Positions 42,396 through 51,457 of a stretch of DNA of 63,629 nt are shown here, piece after piece. A model generated the notes under the pieces. It ran no database searches. It was not told the DNA's origin and saw only the letters and a list, made by a program, of their open reading frames with translations. The position numbers and the translations under genes were made by a program. Positions within the stretch are counted from its first letter, which is position 1. Each line of letters starts with the position of its first letter. Origin of the DNA: Verrucomicrobia bacterium 12-59-8 (GTDB lineage: Bacteria; Verrucomicrobiota; Verrucomicrobiae; Verrucomicrobiales; Verrucomicrobiaceae); contig NCCR01000038.1 in assembly GCA_002279765.1 (NCBI GenBank), positions 1 through 63,629 on the forward strand, read 5' to 3'.

Positions 42396-43661
42396 ATGCC
42401 CACGACCGACCTGATCGCCGATCTCGAATGGCGCGGCCTGCTCAAGCAGTGCAGCGACCTCGAAGCCCTCAAGGAATCCCTCAAGACGCAGCAGACCTTC
42501 TACTGCGGCTTTGACCCCACCGCAGACAGCCTCCACATCGGCAACCTGCTGCCGCTCATGGCCCTGCGCCGCGTGCAGGAGCATGGACACAAGGCCATCG
42601 CCATCGTCGGCGGCGGCACCGGTTTGATCGGTGATCCCAGCGGCAAGGCCAACGAGCGCACGCTCAACACACCGGAGACCGTGGCTGCATTCGTCAAGCG
42701 CATTGAAGTGCAGATCCGCAGCATCCTCATTCCTGAACAGACTATCATCGAAGACAACGCCTCATGGATTTGCAAGCTGAGCGCCGTGGAGTTGCTCCGC
42801 GATGTGGGCAAGAACTTCACCATCGCCTGGATGCTAGCGAAGGACTCCGTGAGCTCCCGTCTCGAAAGCGGTATCTCGTTCACCGAGTTCACTTACATGA
42901 TCCTGCAGTCGTATGACTTCGTGGTGCTCAATGAGCGCCACGGCTGCACCGTGCAGATCGGCGGCAGCGACCAGTGGGGCAACATGACCGCCGGCATCGA
43001 CCTCGTGCGCAAAATGCGCGGCCAGCAGACCTACGTGGTCACCTTCCCGCTCATCACCACGAGCTCAGGAAAAAAATTCGGCAAGTCGGAAGCCGGTGCC
43101 ATCTGGATGGATGCCACCAAGACCAGCCCGTATGCCTTCTACCAGTTTTGGATGAACTCCGAGGACCCAGACGTGCCGCGCTTCCTGCGCCAGTTCACGC
43201 TGCTCTCGCATGAAGAGATCGAAGCCATTGAGGCTGAGCATAACGCGAATCCCGGCCAGCGCAGCGGTCACAAACGCCTCGCCGCCGAAGTCACCCGCTT
43301 GGTGCATGGTGAAGACGAGCTGCAAAAAGTCATCCTCGCCTCCCAAGCGCTCTTTGGCGGAGCGGATCTCGCCACCGCCGATGTCGGCACGCTCATCGAA
43401 GCCACCGCCTCCGCGCCAAGCACCGAAGTCGATCTCGCCAACATCCCACAGATCGCCGACCTCCTCGTCACCCTCGGCCTCGCCACCTCCAAAGGCGATG
43501 CGGGCCGCCTCATGAAAGGCGGCGGCTTCTACATCAACAACGCCCAAGTACCAGCCGGAGAAGTGCCCGTGCTCACCGCCGAAAACTTCCTCGGCGGCAA
43601 ACTCTGCATCCTCCGCAAAGGCAAGAAAAGCTACGCAACAGTGCGTGTGGCTGGGGTGTGA
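42396..43661 (+). CDS. tyrS: Tyrosyl-tRNA synthetase
   Basis: Charges tRNA-Tyr with tyrosine. The HIGH-type motif is HIGN at residues 47-50 ('ADSLHIGNLLPL'), with 'YCGFDPTADS' before it. The tyrosine-binding region 'FTYMILQSYDFVVLNE' and 'QIGGSDQWGNMTAGIDLVRK' follow, then the KMSKS-type loop as KFGKS ('GKKFGKSEAGAIW', about residue 230). The C-terminal S4 RNA-binding domain ends '...GRLMKGGGFYINNAQVPAGE'. 421 residues, the usual size. Confidence 0.96.
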   Translation: MPTTDLIADLEWRGLLKQCSDLEALKESLKTQQTFYCGFDPTADSLHIGNLLPLMALRRVQEHGHKAIAIVGGGTGLIGDPSGKANERTLNTPETVAAFVKRIEVQIRSILIPEQTIIEDNASWICKLSAVELLRDVGKNFTIAWMLAKDSVSSRLESGISFTEFTYMILQSYDFVVLNERHGCTVQIGGSDQWGNMTAGIDLVRKMRGQQTYVVTFPLITTSSGKKFGKSEAGAIWMDATKTSPYAFYQFWMNSEDPDVPRFLRQFTLLSHEEIEAIEAEHNANPGQRSGHKRLAAEVTRLVHGEDELQKVILASQALFGGADLATADVGTLIEATASAPSTEVDLANIPQIADLLVTLGLATSKGDAGRLMKGGGFYINNAQVPAGEVPVLTAENFLGGKLCILRKGKKSYATVRVAGV

Positions 43662-43701
43662 GCCTGCTTGCGAACGCCTCCAAACATGGCAAAGTTCCCT
43701 C

Positions 43702-43893
43702 ATGAGCACCAAGGTTCTCGAAAAGACGATCACCGATCTTAAGCGTCGTGTTGCCAAGATCGAGGCCAGCATGAGCACGTCGCGCGGTGGCTGGAAGAAG
43801 ATCGCTGGCGCGGCCAAGGACGATCAGCACTTCGCCGAAGCCATGCGGCTTGGAGCCAAATGGCGGAAGCAGGCAAACCAAGAAAACTGGTAG
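43702..43893 (+). CDS. Small antitoxin-like protein paired with a PIN toxin
   Basis: The start at 43702 gives MSTKVLEKTITDLKRRVAKI, then 'EASMSTSRGGWKKIAGAAKD' and 'DQHFAEAMRLGAKWRKQANQ'. The 'GGWKKIAGAAKDDQHFAEAMRLG' block is typical of small antitoxins that accompany PIN toxins. It ends five bases before the toxin start. Confidence 0.72.
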   Translation: MSTKVLEKTITDLKRRVAKIEASMSTSRGGWKKIAGAAKDDQHFAEAMRLGAKWRKQANQENW

Positions 43894-43897
43894 CCCG

Positions 43898-44323
43898 ATG
43901 TTTGTGGTGCTGGATACCAACCACTTCGCCGAACTCGTGCATGACACCGGTTGCGGAGCACGATTGAAACAACGATTCACCAAACACCGTACCGAAGTGC
44001 TGACCACGGTCATCACAGCGCAGGAGGTGTGCGAGGGATGGAGCGCCTTCATTCGCAAACAAAAGGCCGGAAGTGAGAAGCAAATCCATGGCTATGCACA
44101 GTTCCAGCACAGCCTCGAACTGCTCATGGAGCTCACGCTGCTTCCTTTTGATGAGCAGGCAGCTGCGGTGTTTCGTGATCTGCGCAAACATCTGCCTCAG
44201 GCCGGTACTCAAGACCTGAAAATCGCTGCCATCGGCCTTGCCCACGATGCCACCGTGCTAACTCGCAACTTGGTTCATTTCGCAAAAGTGCCGGGCCTGA
44301 GAGTGGCGAACTGGCTGGATTGA
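43898..44323 (+). CDS. PIN-domain toxin (VapC-like)
   Basis: The start at 43898 gives MFVVLDTNHFAELVHDTGCG, with the first Asp ligand in 'LDTNHF'. The middle 'TTVITAQEVCEGWSAFIRKQ' carries the conserved Glu, and 'GTQDLKIAAIGLAHDATVLT' plus 'TRNLVHFAKVPGLRVANW' the remaining acidic/Asn residues of the active site (D-x-x-I-A, T-x-N-x-x-x-F). 141 residues. A complete VapC; pair appears intact. Confidence 0.86.
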   Translation: MFVVLDTNHFAELVHDTGCGARLKQRFTKHRTEVLTTVITAQEVCEGWSAFIRKQKAGSEKQIHGYAQFQHSLELLMELTLLPFDEQAAAVFRDLRKHLPQAGTQDLKIAAIGLAHDATVLTRNLVHFAKVPGLRVANWLD

Positions 44324-44353
44324 ATTGCATCACGAGGTTCTTAACTCTTTTTC

Positions 44354-46645
44354 ATGAAGCACTTACTTTGTCTTTTCTCTGCCTTCATTGGCATTTCCCT
44401 TCAAGCCGCTAACTCACCCACCCTCGAAGCCGACCTCCTCATCGTCGGTGGCAATGAATCGGCCTGTGCTGCGGCGGTGCAGGCGGCGCGCCTGGGGGTG
44501 AAGAAGATCGTGCTGGTGAATGACATCGACTGGCTCGGCGGGCAGTTCAGCGCGGAAGGCGTGGGGTGCCCAGATGAGTGGACGGGTGTGAACGGTCGTC
44601 GCGTGAACTTTCCGCGCAGCGGGATTTACAGCGAAGTAATCCAGCGCATCCGCGCGCATAACTCGCAGACCTATGGCATCCCGGCTCCTGGCAATTCTTA
44701 CTGCGGCACAGAAACCATCGAACCCGCCGCCGCAGCCAAGATTTTCGAGGAACTCGTCAAGCCGTACGTCGATGCCGGAGTACTGCGCATCGAGCGCGGC
44801 TGGCAGCCGGACAAAGTGACCGTCGAAAAGAACCAGGTCATCGGCTGCCTCTTCGTACGTAGTTCGGGCCTCAGCCCGTCCGGCTCTCCTCTCACGGTCA
44901 AAGCCCGCCTCACCCTCGACTCCTCCGACTGGGGCGATGTCATCCGCCTCAGCGGCGCAAAATACAGCGCAGGCCCGGATTTGAAATCCCGCTTCGGCGA
45001 AGCCAGCGCCCCAGCCGCCTTCGATGACGCAGGCCAGCAGGAGATGAACCCTCTCTCTTGGTGCGTGGTGCTGCGCGAAGCAGGCAAGAACAGCACCATC
45101 CCCAAACCGGCGATCTACGATCCCCGTTCCTTTGTGCAGCTCGATAAAACGCCGCCGTGGGTGGACAGCGACATGAGCACGGGCACCTACAGCCAGTCAG
45201 GCTGGAGCGTGTACACACACCGACGTCTGGTGGACCGCTGGCACAACGATCTCGCCCCCGGTACGGAGGCGACGTTTCTAAACTGGCCCGTGCAGGATTA
45301 TCCGCTGTGCCAGCTTCCGCAGCGCGTGGTGGATGCGCTCGAAAAAACCGAAGCCGGTGCGTCGAAGAAAAACATCGTCGATCTCACGCCCGCACAACGG
45401 CAGATCATCTTTGCTGACGCGAAGCAGCACACACTGGGCATGCTCCACCACCTGCAAACAGCGGTGCATGATCGCGTGGGCGATTTCCCGCAAACGTTCC
45501 GCGACATGAAGCTCACCACCGAGTTCGGCACGCATGATCTGCTGCCGCCGAAGCCCTACGTGCGCGAAGGCCTGCGCCTCGAAGCACTCTACATGCTGCG
45601 CGAGCAGGACATCCGCGCTGCGTCCCGCGAACCCAAGTGGGCGAAGGTGATGGTGCCTGATGGCCTCTTCGGCTTTCAGTTCAACATCGACTTCCATCCC
45701 ACGCGCCGCCGTTTCCTCACCGAGGACCGCAACGGCCCATGGCAGTACGTGCAGACGCCGTCACGCGGCTGGCACACGGACACCGACCGCGCGATGTTTC
45801 CGCTACGTGGCCTTGTGCCAGTGCAGATGAACGGCCTGCTCGGCTGCTCGAAGAACATCGGCGTCAGCAGTGTGGTGCAAAGCGCGCTGCGTCTGCACGG
45901 CCAGATGATGCACGTCGGTCAGGCCAGCGCCACGCTGGCATGGCTCTGCCTGCGCGATGGCATCCAGCCCCGCGCTGCAGCAGCGTCGCAAAAAAACTGG
46001 CGCGAGATTCAGCTACGCCTCGCCCGAGGCACCGGCGGTCCCGGCGTGCTGCTCTGGCCCTGGCACGATCTCCCCACCGATACGCTGCATTTTGAAGCGG
46101 CCAACATGCTCGCCGTGCGCGGCATCTGGCCGGCAGAAGCCAACAGCGTTTTCTTCGATGCGGAGCACGTCATGACCCGCCGCGAACTCGCCCGCGTGCT
46201 GGCACGAGTCCTCCGCGCCAGATCGAATCCGCCAGAATGGCAGGTCGCCGCAACATCGCGCTTCAGCGATGTCGGTCAGGACGATGCAGATCGTGCAGCC
46301 ATCGAGTCCCTCTGCTCCTGGGGCATCGTGACGACGGACAAGACTTTCAACCCCGACAACAAGGCCGACTGGGCCACGCTCTATCGCTGGGCCACTGCCT
46401 TGAAACTCACCGTGAATCCCGGGCTCTTCAGCAAAGACGTCGCCCAACGTCCGCTCTTGCGCGCCGATGCAGTGGTGCAGCTCTGGCATGCGCTGCGCCA
46501 GCAGGGCGAATGGCTCAATGAGGACGATTCCTGGCTGCAACCGGACAACGATCATGATGAGGATGAGCGCAAGGATCTCGACGATCCCCTGCCCTTCGAC
46601 AGCAACAACAACGGCGTGCCGGATCGCCTGGAGTACCTGCCGTAA
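44354..46645 (+). CDS. Large secreted FAD-dependent oxidoreductase with a C-terminal SLH-like region
   Basis: 763 residues. The signal peptide is MKHLLCLFSAFIGISLQAAN. The catalytic domain starts 'LEADLLIVGGNESACAAAVQ', a Rossmann FAD-binding motif of the xanthan-lyase-type/FAD-dependent oxidoreductase family common in Verrucomicrobia and Planctomycetes. Conserved 'DWLGGQFSAEGVGCPDEWTG' and 'HPTRRRFLTEDRNGPWQYVQ' follow. The C-terminus carries an SLH-like segment ('RFSDVGQDDADRAAIESLCS...GIVTTDKTFNPDNKADWAT', about residues 635-690) and then an acidic Asp/Asn-rich tail (DNDHDEDERKDLDDPLPFDS) like a calcium-binding linker. The SLH part could anchor it to the cell surface. Substrate unknown. 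Confidence 0.85.
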   Translation: MKHLLCLFSAFIGISLQAANSPTLEADLLIVGGNESACAAAVQAARLGVKKIVLVNDIDWLGGQFSAEGVGCPDEWTGVNGRRVNFPRSGIYSEVIQRIRAHNSQTYGIPAPGNSYCGTETIEPAAAAKIFEELVKPYVDAGVLRIERGWQPDKVTVEKNQVIGCLFVRSSGLSPSGSPLTVKARLTLDSSDWGDVIRLSGAKYSAGPDLKSRFGEASAPAAFDDAGQQEMNPLSWCVVLREAGKNSTIPKPAIYDPRSFVQLDKTPPWVDSDMSTGTYSQSGWSVYTHRRLVDRWHNDLAPGTEATFLNWPVQDYPLCQLPQRVVDALEKTEAGASKKNIVDLTPAQRQIIFADAKQHTLGMLHHLQTAVHDRVGDFPQTFRDMKLTTEFGTHDLLPPKPYVREGLRLEALYMLREQDIRAASREPKWAKVMVPDGLFGFQFNIDFHPTRRRFLTEDRNGPWQYVQTPSRGWHTDTDRAMFPLRGLVPVQMNGLLGCSKNIGVSSVVQSALRLHGQMMHVGQASATLAWLCLRDGIQPRAAAASQKNWREIQLRLARGTGGPGVLLWPWHDLPTDTLHFEAANMLAVRGIWPAEANSVFFDAEHVMTRRELARVLARVLRARSNPPEWQVAATSRFSDVGQDDADRAAIESLCSWGIVTTDKTFNPDNKADWATLYRWATALKLTVNPGLFSKDVAQRPLLRADAVVQLWHALRQQGEWLNEDDSWLQPDNDHDEDERKDLDDPLPFDSNNNGVPDRLEYLP

Positions 46646-46648
46646 TCT

Positions 46649-47260
46649 TCACGCCTCTTTGCGTTGCGCCCACTTTTTGCCCGAAGCGAGAGCACGGAGT
46701 GTTTCGCCCAGACGACGCTGGATAGTTTCCTCCTGCTTCGCGCTGCTGATCCACACTTTGTACTCGCGCTGGCACGAAATGCTCATGGCCTTGAAACCCG
46801 CCGCAGCAGCCGGGTTTTGCCTCAGCGCCTTGGCAAGTGCCAGAGGCATGGGCCATTCGGCGCGCTGCTTCATCGGTGGCGGCTTGGCGGCTTCATCGGT
46901 ATCCAGAGCTACGGCGGCATGCAGCAGGCGCTGAAACGTCTTGGCATTCAGTTTCTCCAATTGGGTAACCCGGATGGTCTGAATGCTCGTGTTGGCCTCG
47001 CCGCCCGCAAACAAATCCGTGAGCTCACGCAGTTCCGTGCCGCGAAAGAAGGTGATGCCGAGGTGTTTCTTGCACGCACTGAGACCGCAGATGTTTTTCC
47101 TCCCGCTGAAACACAGCACGTTCCATTTGATGGACTCCGTCAGATCCGGCTCCCAGCGCTGAATCCACCCGCGCACCTGTCGCGCCATGGCCTGCGAGAA
47201 ATCTGGCGCGAGATCGAGCCAGGTCTCGGGATCACGGGTGGAGGTGCGTGCGCAGTCCAT
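46649..47260 (-). CDS. DUF1801/YdeI-like domain protein
   Basis: A 203-residue protein with an N-terminal DUF1801-type domain ('ESIKWNVLCFSGRKNICGLS', then 'GITFFRGTELRELTDLFAGG') and a C-terminal YdeI/OmpD-associated-type part ('ALRQNPAAAAGFKAMSISCQ', then 'REYKVWISSAKQEETIQRRL' and a basic tail). It is convergent with the FAD enzyme gene (stops four bases apart). The two-domain combination is common in soil bacteria; role unknown. Confidence 0.78.
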   Translation of the reverse strand: MDCARTSTRDPETWLDLAPDFSQAMARQVRGWIQRWEPDLTESIKWNVLCFSGRKNICGLSACKKHLGITFFRGTELRELTDLFAGGEANTSIQTIRVTQLEKLNAKTFQRLLHAAVALDTDEAAKPPPMKQRAEWPMPLALAKALRQNPAAAAGFKAMSISCQREYKVWISSAKQEETIQRRLGETLRALASGKKWAQRKEA

Positions 47261-47271
47261 GCGTGTGAAAC

Positions 47272-48273
47272 TCAGCTCACCGGCGTGAGCAACACTTTGT
47301 TGACGTCGAGCACGGCACTCTTGGTTTTCGACACCGGATCAATCACCAGACGCATCTTGCCCGGTTTTTTGATCTCCACTTCACCAACGGCTTCTTCAGA
47401 CCACTTCTGGAAGCCACCGGTGTCTTTGACGGTGAATTTAAGCTCCTGCTCACCCAGTTTCACCGCGACTTCACTGCCTTCATTGCCGGTGCCACAGCCG
47501 TGAACCACGGTCACTTTATAACGGCCCGGTTTGGTAACTTCAAAGTCCCACTCGGCGAAGTCGTCCTCGCTCGTCCAGAAGCCGAGGCAGTTTTTCTCGG
47601 ACTTTGGTTCAAAGCGCATGCTTTCAGACCACGTCGTGGCGCTGCTGGCTTCGAGCACGATGCTGCCATCCGCAGCCTGCACCGGCGCGGGACCTTCAGG
47701 CGCAGGGACAAAAGCTACTTCATGAATTTCAAAACCCGGCTCATTTCCTGTCGCGGCGGCATAGAGCGAAAAGGGATACAGGGTGGGCTTTTCGACATAC
47801 ACCGTCCCATAGACGACGCACTTGGGCTGACTGGTGGCCATGAGCGTCTTTTTCAGCGGCTGCTGGGCAAAGCGGAACTGCGTGCCGAGCGTGGCATTCC
47901 TGAGCGTGTAGGTCACGCGCACCTCGTAGTGGCCCCAGCGCTTGGCATTAAAGCTCACGCAGTCGTATTGATCCCAATGCTGCTGGGAAGTGTGCTTGAT
48001 GTCCTTGGGCTCGATGACGATCACACCACGGGTCGGTTCATTGACGCGCAGAACAGGCTCGTCACTGCCGAAGCCGTTCAGATCCACGGGTGTGGCGGTA
48101 AACACCGGATCTGCGAGTTTGGCAGGAGCAGGTGCGGCGGGCTTGGCCGCCACGGGTGCTGGCGCTGGTGTGGCTGGCGGCACGTCCGCAGGCTGCTCTT
48201 GCTTGCCACAGGAGTTGAGAGCGAGAAGCAGCGCAAATGCGCCGGCGGCATGGGAAAGAGGGTGGCGTGTCAT
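47272..48273 (-). CDS. Lipoprotein with two CBM6-like/jelly-roll modules
   Basis: The start at 48273 gives MTRHPLSHAAGAFALLLALNSC, a lipoprotein signal with the lipobox in 'LALNSC'. After a Pro/Ala-rich linker come two jelly-roll-like domains: the first around residues 90-200 ('KRWGHYEVRVTYTLRNATLG', 'GTVYVEKPTLYPFSLYAA') and the second after 210 ('AADGSIVLEASSATTWSESM', 'WDFEVTKPGRYKVTVVHGCG', ending 'VLDVNKVLLTPVS'). The pattern 'G-x-Y-x-V-x-V' and final 'D-x-x-V-L-x-P' is like CBM6/DUF5077-type carbohydrate-binding modules. Likely surface-bound and sugar-binding; inferred. Confidence 0.72.
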   Translation of the reverse strand: MTRHPLSHAAGAFALLLALNSCGKQEQPADVPPATPAPAPVAAKPAAPAPAKLADPVFTATPVDLNGFGSDEPVLRVNEPTRGVIVIEPKDIKHTSQQHWDQYDCVSFNAKRWGHYEVRVTYTLRNATLGTQFRFAQQPLKKTLMATSQPKCVVYGTVYVEKPTLYPFSLYAAATGNEPGFEIHEVAFVPAPEGPAPVQAADGSIVLEASSATTWSESMRFEPKSEKNCLGFWTSEDDFAEWDFEVTKPGRYKVTVVHGCGTGNEGSEVAVKLGEQELKFTVKDTGGFQKWSEEAVGEVEIKKPGKMRLVIDPVSKTKSAVLDVNKVLLTPVS

Positions 48274-48344
48274 GGTTGTCGGGGGGATCATGATGCAACG
48301 GCGACCCTTACCGGCAACTTAGATCATTTTCCCCCGCCCCACCA

Positions 48345-48388
48345 ATCGCAAAACAACAGAAACGCACGGGGACTTTCATCCCCGTGCG
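48345..48388 (-). terminator. Terminator of the outer-membrane barrel gene
   Basis: CGCACGGGGA-CTTTCA-TCCCCGTGCG (48363-48388) is a ten-base-pair stem; on the minus strand it is followed by a T-rich stretch (TTTCTGTTGTTTTG). It lies 43 bases after the stop of the beta-barrel gene. Confidence 0.65.
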
Positions 48389-48430
48389 CTCCGGACTCAA
48401 CTTCTGACTCAACCTACCAAAAATCCGAAA

Positions 48431-49345
48431 TCAGAAGCGGATGCTCATGTCCATGGTGAAGCGGTTGTTCGAAAGGCCGTAGGGCTTCACGACAGCCATT
48501 TCATAGGCAAAGCCGAGATCGAGATTTTTCTGAATGCGTGAGCGGAAACCAATGCCCAGCATGCCCTGGGTCACGCCGCTGGCATTGCCCGCGCCGAAGT
48601 TGATCACATCGTAGCCGTTGCTGCGCAGGCCGGGAATGTTCGAGGCGTTGTTGAGCGTGGTCCAGAAGTTCGCGGTGGCGAAGGGGATGAACCATTTGCT
48701 GACGTAGTAGTCCACCATCAGGCTGTAATGTGCCATCGTGTTCTGTTCGGCGCGCAGCATCGGGATGACTGCACCGATGTTGCCGGTGATGTGCAGGTCG
48801 CCGAAGCCCTTCGCAAACGAGATGAAGGGATTGAACTGGCCTGAACCACGACCATTGAACACCTTTTTATCTCCTGTCGGGAGCTGGAAGGTGAAGCCTG
48901 GGGTGAGGATGAACTGATTCTGCACGTCATTGATCAATGCGTATTTGAAACCGGCGGCCAGATCCATCCAGCCGCTGCCCTTCACTCCGGTGCCATTGAT
49001 GTTCAGATAGCCGTCCTGCGTCGCGATGAAGGCGAGGCGGTCCGTGATCGCGTAACGGAACTGCACAGCTCCCACACGAGCGCTGCCACGCCCCGTGACG
49101 AACTGGTTGTCGAAGTTGTGGTAGATGAAAATCGGGCGGATCTCGGAACGGATCACCGGATCTTCGAAGTACATCGGATTCGTGACCGGGGAGATGGTGT
49201 TCTCCTTCCAGTCAAACGGATCAGCGGCGGGATTCTTCGCGGCGACGGGTGTGCCTGCGGTTGCGGTTGAAAATGACACGGTTGCTACAACGCTGAAGCC
49301 CAGCGCAAGCAACCACCGATTCGGGGAGTGTGGTTTGTTGTCCAT
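48431..49345 (-). CDS. Outer-membrane beta-barrel protein
   Basis: 304 residues. The N-terminus has a long signal peptide (MDNKPHSPNRWLLALGFSVV, cleaved near ATAGTP). The mature part alternates amphipathic strands and turns ('AVQFRYAITDRLAFIATQDG', 'GWMDLAAGFKYALINDVQNQ', 'FILTPGFTFQLPTGDKKVFN', 'DLGFAYEMAVVKPYGL') and ends in an aromatic C-terminal strand 'RFTMDMSIRF' with a terminal Phe, the usual BAM recognition signature. Probably a channel of the MetA-pathway/phenol-type OMP class. Not identifiable further. Confidence 0.8.
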   Translation of the reverse strand: MDNKPHSPNRWLLALGFSVVATVSFSTATAGTPVAAKNPAADPFDWKENTISPVTNPMYFEDPVIRSEIRPIFIYHNFDNQFVTGRGSARVGAVQFRYAITDRLAFIATQDGYLNINGTGVKGSGWMDLAAGFKYALINDVQNQFILTPGFTFQLPTGDKKVFNGRGSGQFNPFISFAKGFGDLHITGNIGAVIPMLRAEQNTMAHYSLMVDYYVSKWFIPFATANFWTTLNNASNIPGLRSNGYDVINFGAGNASGVTQGMLGIGFRSRIQKNLDLGFAYEMAVVKPYGLSNNRFTMDMSIRF

Positions 49346-49348
49346 GCG

Positions 49349-50071
49349 TCATATAAAGCATGGACACGTTTGCTTTGATCCGCGTGGATTGGCATCCATT
49401 GAGCATGTTATGCGACGATCCTGAGACGCAATCTCTGCACGCTTCCAGCGCTCGCAGAACAACAGGCCAAAAACGAACTCCCGCCGCTCCCAGCGGGTGA
49501 ATCCTGCGGCACGAAGATATGGCTCCACATCGACCAGCTCATGCGCCGGCAATCGCGTCGTCCAGCGAAAAAACGCATACAACAACCTCACGATCACCCG
49601 GCTGGCCACACGCCGCAGACCCGCGCGCGCGAATTGAAAATCCGCATGCAGCCACCGCGCCTCGGCAGCAGCCGCACTTGCGATGGCAGGCACCAGTTGC
49701 CGCAGTTGATCTGCGCGAAAGCAGTCCAGGAAGAAGCAAGTCACGATGAGATCAAACGCCGCTGTGGGTGGCTGCCACGTCAGCGCATCCGTGTGGATAA
49801 ACTCCACCTGCGCACCTGCCAATCCTGCACGCCGCAGCCGCGCACGTGCGAGATCGATCATCACCGCACTGTCCTCCACCACCATCACCTGCGCCTCAGG
49901 AAAGCGGCGGCATAGCTCCACGAGAAAGCGCCCGTTGCCTTCGCCATACACCAGCACCCGCTGCGGCGCATCATTGACCGCCAGCAACGCCGTGCGACAG
50001 CGCTGCAACTGCCCGGCGGCAAACAACGCCTCCATCCAGCGATAATGCGGTGCCAGCAGATCAAAACTCAT
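49349..50071 (-). CDS. Class I SAM-dependent methyltransferase
   Basis: A 240-residue methyltransferase: 'MSFDLLAPHYRWMEALFAAG' opens as in UbiE-type enzymes, motif I is 'VLVYGEGNGRFLVELCRRFP' (about residues 34-54), then 'AQVMVVEDSAVMIDLARARL', motif IV-like 'AAFDLIVTCFFLDCFRADQL' and 'WLHADFQFARAGLRRVASRV'. Substrate unknown. Its stop lies four bases from the divergent-side barrel gene start. It could methylate a quinone- or lipid-like molecule; only the fold is supported. Confidence 0.82.
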   Translation of the reverse strand: MSFDLLAPHYRWMEALFAAGQLQRCRTALLAVNDAPQRVLVYGEGNGRFLVELCRRFPEAQVMVVEDSAVMIDLARARLRRAGLAGAQVEFIHTDALTWQPPTAAFDLIVTCFFLDCFRADQLRQLVPAIASAAAAEARWLHADFQFARAGLRRVASRVIVRLLYAFFRWTTRLPAHELVDVEPYLRAAGFTRWERREFVFGLLFCERWKRAEIASQDRRITCSMDANPRGSKQTCPCFI

Positions 50072-50164
50072 GCCTCAGTCAAAGCTGCGGAGGCCTCGAT
50101 TCGCAACCTTCTCTGATTCCTTCCTTTCCTGCGCACCGTTTCCGGCTTCAATCCGCGATCTCAC

Positions 50165-50920
50165 ATGAAACTCACCTCCTGGAACGTCAACGGCATCCGT
50201 GCCTCACTCGGCAAAGGCCTCCGCGAATACATGCTCAACGGCGATGCCGATGTGATCTGCCTGCAAGAAACCAAAGCACAGCAGGAGCAGGTGGATCTGA
50301 GCTGGTTCTCCGGCTACGACGCCGTCTGGAACAGCGCCGTGAAGAAGGGCTATTCCGGCACCCTCATCCTCAGCCGCGCGCCCTTCAAGACAAACACGCT
50401 GGGCTTCGGCATCGACGAGCATGACCGCGAAGGCCGCCTCATCACCGTCGAGTTCCCTGATTTCTTCCTCGTGAATGTGTACACCCCAAACTCCCAGGCC
50501 GAACTCGCCCGCCTCAGCTACCGCCTCTCCTGGGACGACGCCTACCGCGCGCATTTGAAGAAGCTGGAGAAAACCAAGCCCGTCATCGCCTGCGGCGACC
50601 TCAACTGCGCGCATCAGGAGATCGATCTCGCCAATCCGAAATCCAACCGCATGAACCCCGGCTTCAGCGATGACGAACGCGCCAGTTTCACCAAGCACCT
50701 CGACGCCGGTTTCCTCGACGTCTTCCGCCAGTTCGATCCAAATCCCGGCCGCTACACCTGGTGGACCCAGCGCACGCCCGATGCCCGGGCAAAGAACATC
50801 GGCTGGCGTCTCGACTATTGGCTCGCCTCGGAGAAGCTGAAGCCTGCGCTGAAGTCATGCACGATCCGTGATGACGTGATGGGCAGTGACCACTGTCCGG
50901 TGGAGCTGGTGGTGGGGTGA
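50165..50920 (+). CDS. xth: Exodeoxyribonuclease III (AP endonuclease, ExoIII family)
   Basis: 251 residues, typical ExoIII length. Motifs: 'MKLTSWNVNGIRASLGKGLR' (N7), 'DADVICLQETKAQQEQVDLS' (E-T), 'KPVIACGDLNCAHQEIDLAN' (D-x-N), 'GWRLDYWLASEKLKPALKSC' and the C-terminal 'SDHCPVELVVG' with the catalytic Asp-His. It cuts at abasic sites in base-excision repair. Confidence 0.93.
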   Translation: MKLTSWNVNGIRASLGKGLREYMLNGDADVICLQETKAQQEQVDLSWFSGYDAVWNSAVKKGYSGTLILSRAPFKTNTLGFGIDEHDREGRLITVEFPDFFLVNVYTPNSQAELARLSYRLSWDDAYRAHLKKLEKTKPVIACGDLNCAHQEIDLANPKSNRMNPGFSDDERASFTKHLDAGFLDVFRQFDPNPGRYTWWTQRTPDARAKNIGWRLDYWLASEKLKPALKSCTIRDDVMGSDHCPVELVVG

Positions 50921-50944
50921 GGTTTTTGCATTGCCGAAAATGAT

Positions 50945-51313
50945 TCAGCTGCGCTGACGCTTCTGCGGAAGGCTCTCCCGCATCTTCTTCGGCAGCGCAT
51001 CCACCACGAGCTGATACGAATGCTTGACCAGCTCCCGCACCAGCGCAGGCGGGACACTCCCATCCAGCATCACGGTGTTCCAGTGCTTCTTGTTCATGTG
51101 CCAGCCGGGTTTGATGCCTGGGTATTCGTCACGCAGTTCGATGGCGCGCTCGGGATCACATTTGAGATTGATGCGGGCGGGAAACTCGTCCGGTGAGGTG
51201 ACGGCAAACATCTTGCCGCCGACTTTGTACACGAGCGCCTCAGGTCCAAACGGCTGCGTTTCTTCCGCGTCGGGAAGGCTCAGACATTGTTCAATGACAT
51301 CGGGCAGTTCCAT
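50945..51313 (-). CDS. MmcQ/YjbR family protein
   Basis: A 122-residue MmcQ/YjbR protein with the hallmarks 'EETQPFGPEALVYKVGGKMF', 'LKCDPERAIELRDEYPGIKP' and 'GWHMNKKHWNTVMLDGSVPP', ending in a C-terminal helix. The fold is known and forms a DNA-binding-like module; the biological role is unclear. Convergent with xth. Confidence 0.88.
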   Translation of the reverse strand: MELPDVIEQCLSLPDAEETQPFGPEALVYKVGGKMFAVTSPDEFPARINLKCDPERAIELRDEYPGIKPGWHMNKKHWNTVMLDGSVPPALVRELVKHSYQLVVDALPKKMRESLPQKRQRS

Positions 51314-51457
51314 GGCGGCATGTTAAACGAATTGAAGGCCGATGTGCAAATACATCAATGGCTCTTCCTGTCCGTCGGCTGACGGGGAAGCGTGTCGAAT
51401 GCTGCTCTATTCGTTTGATGAACGGCGCATCACGGTTCTTTCTTGGCCGCACAGCAC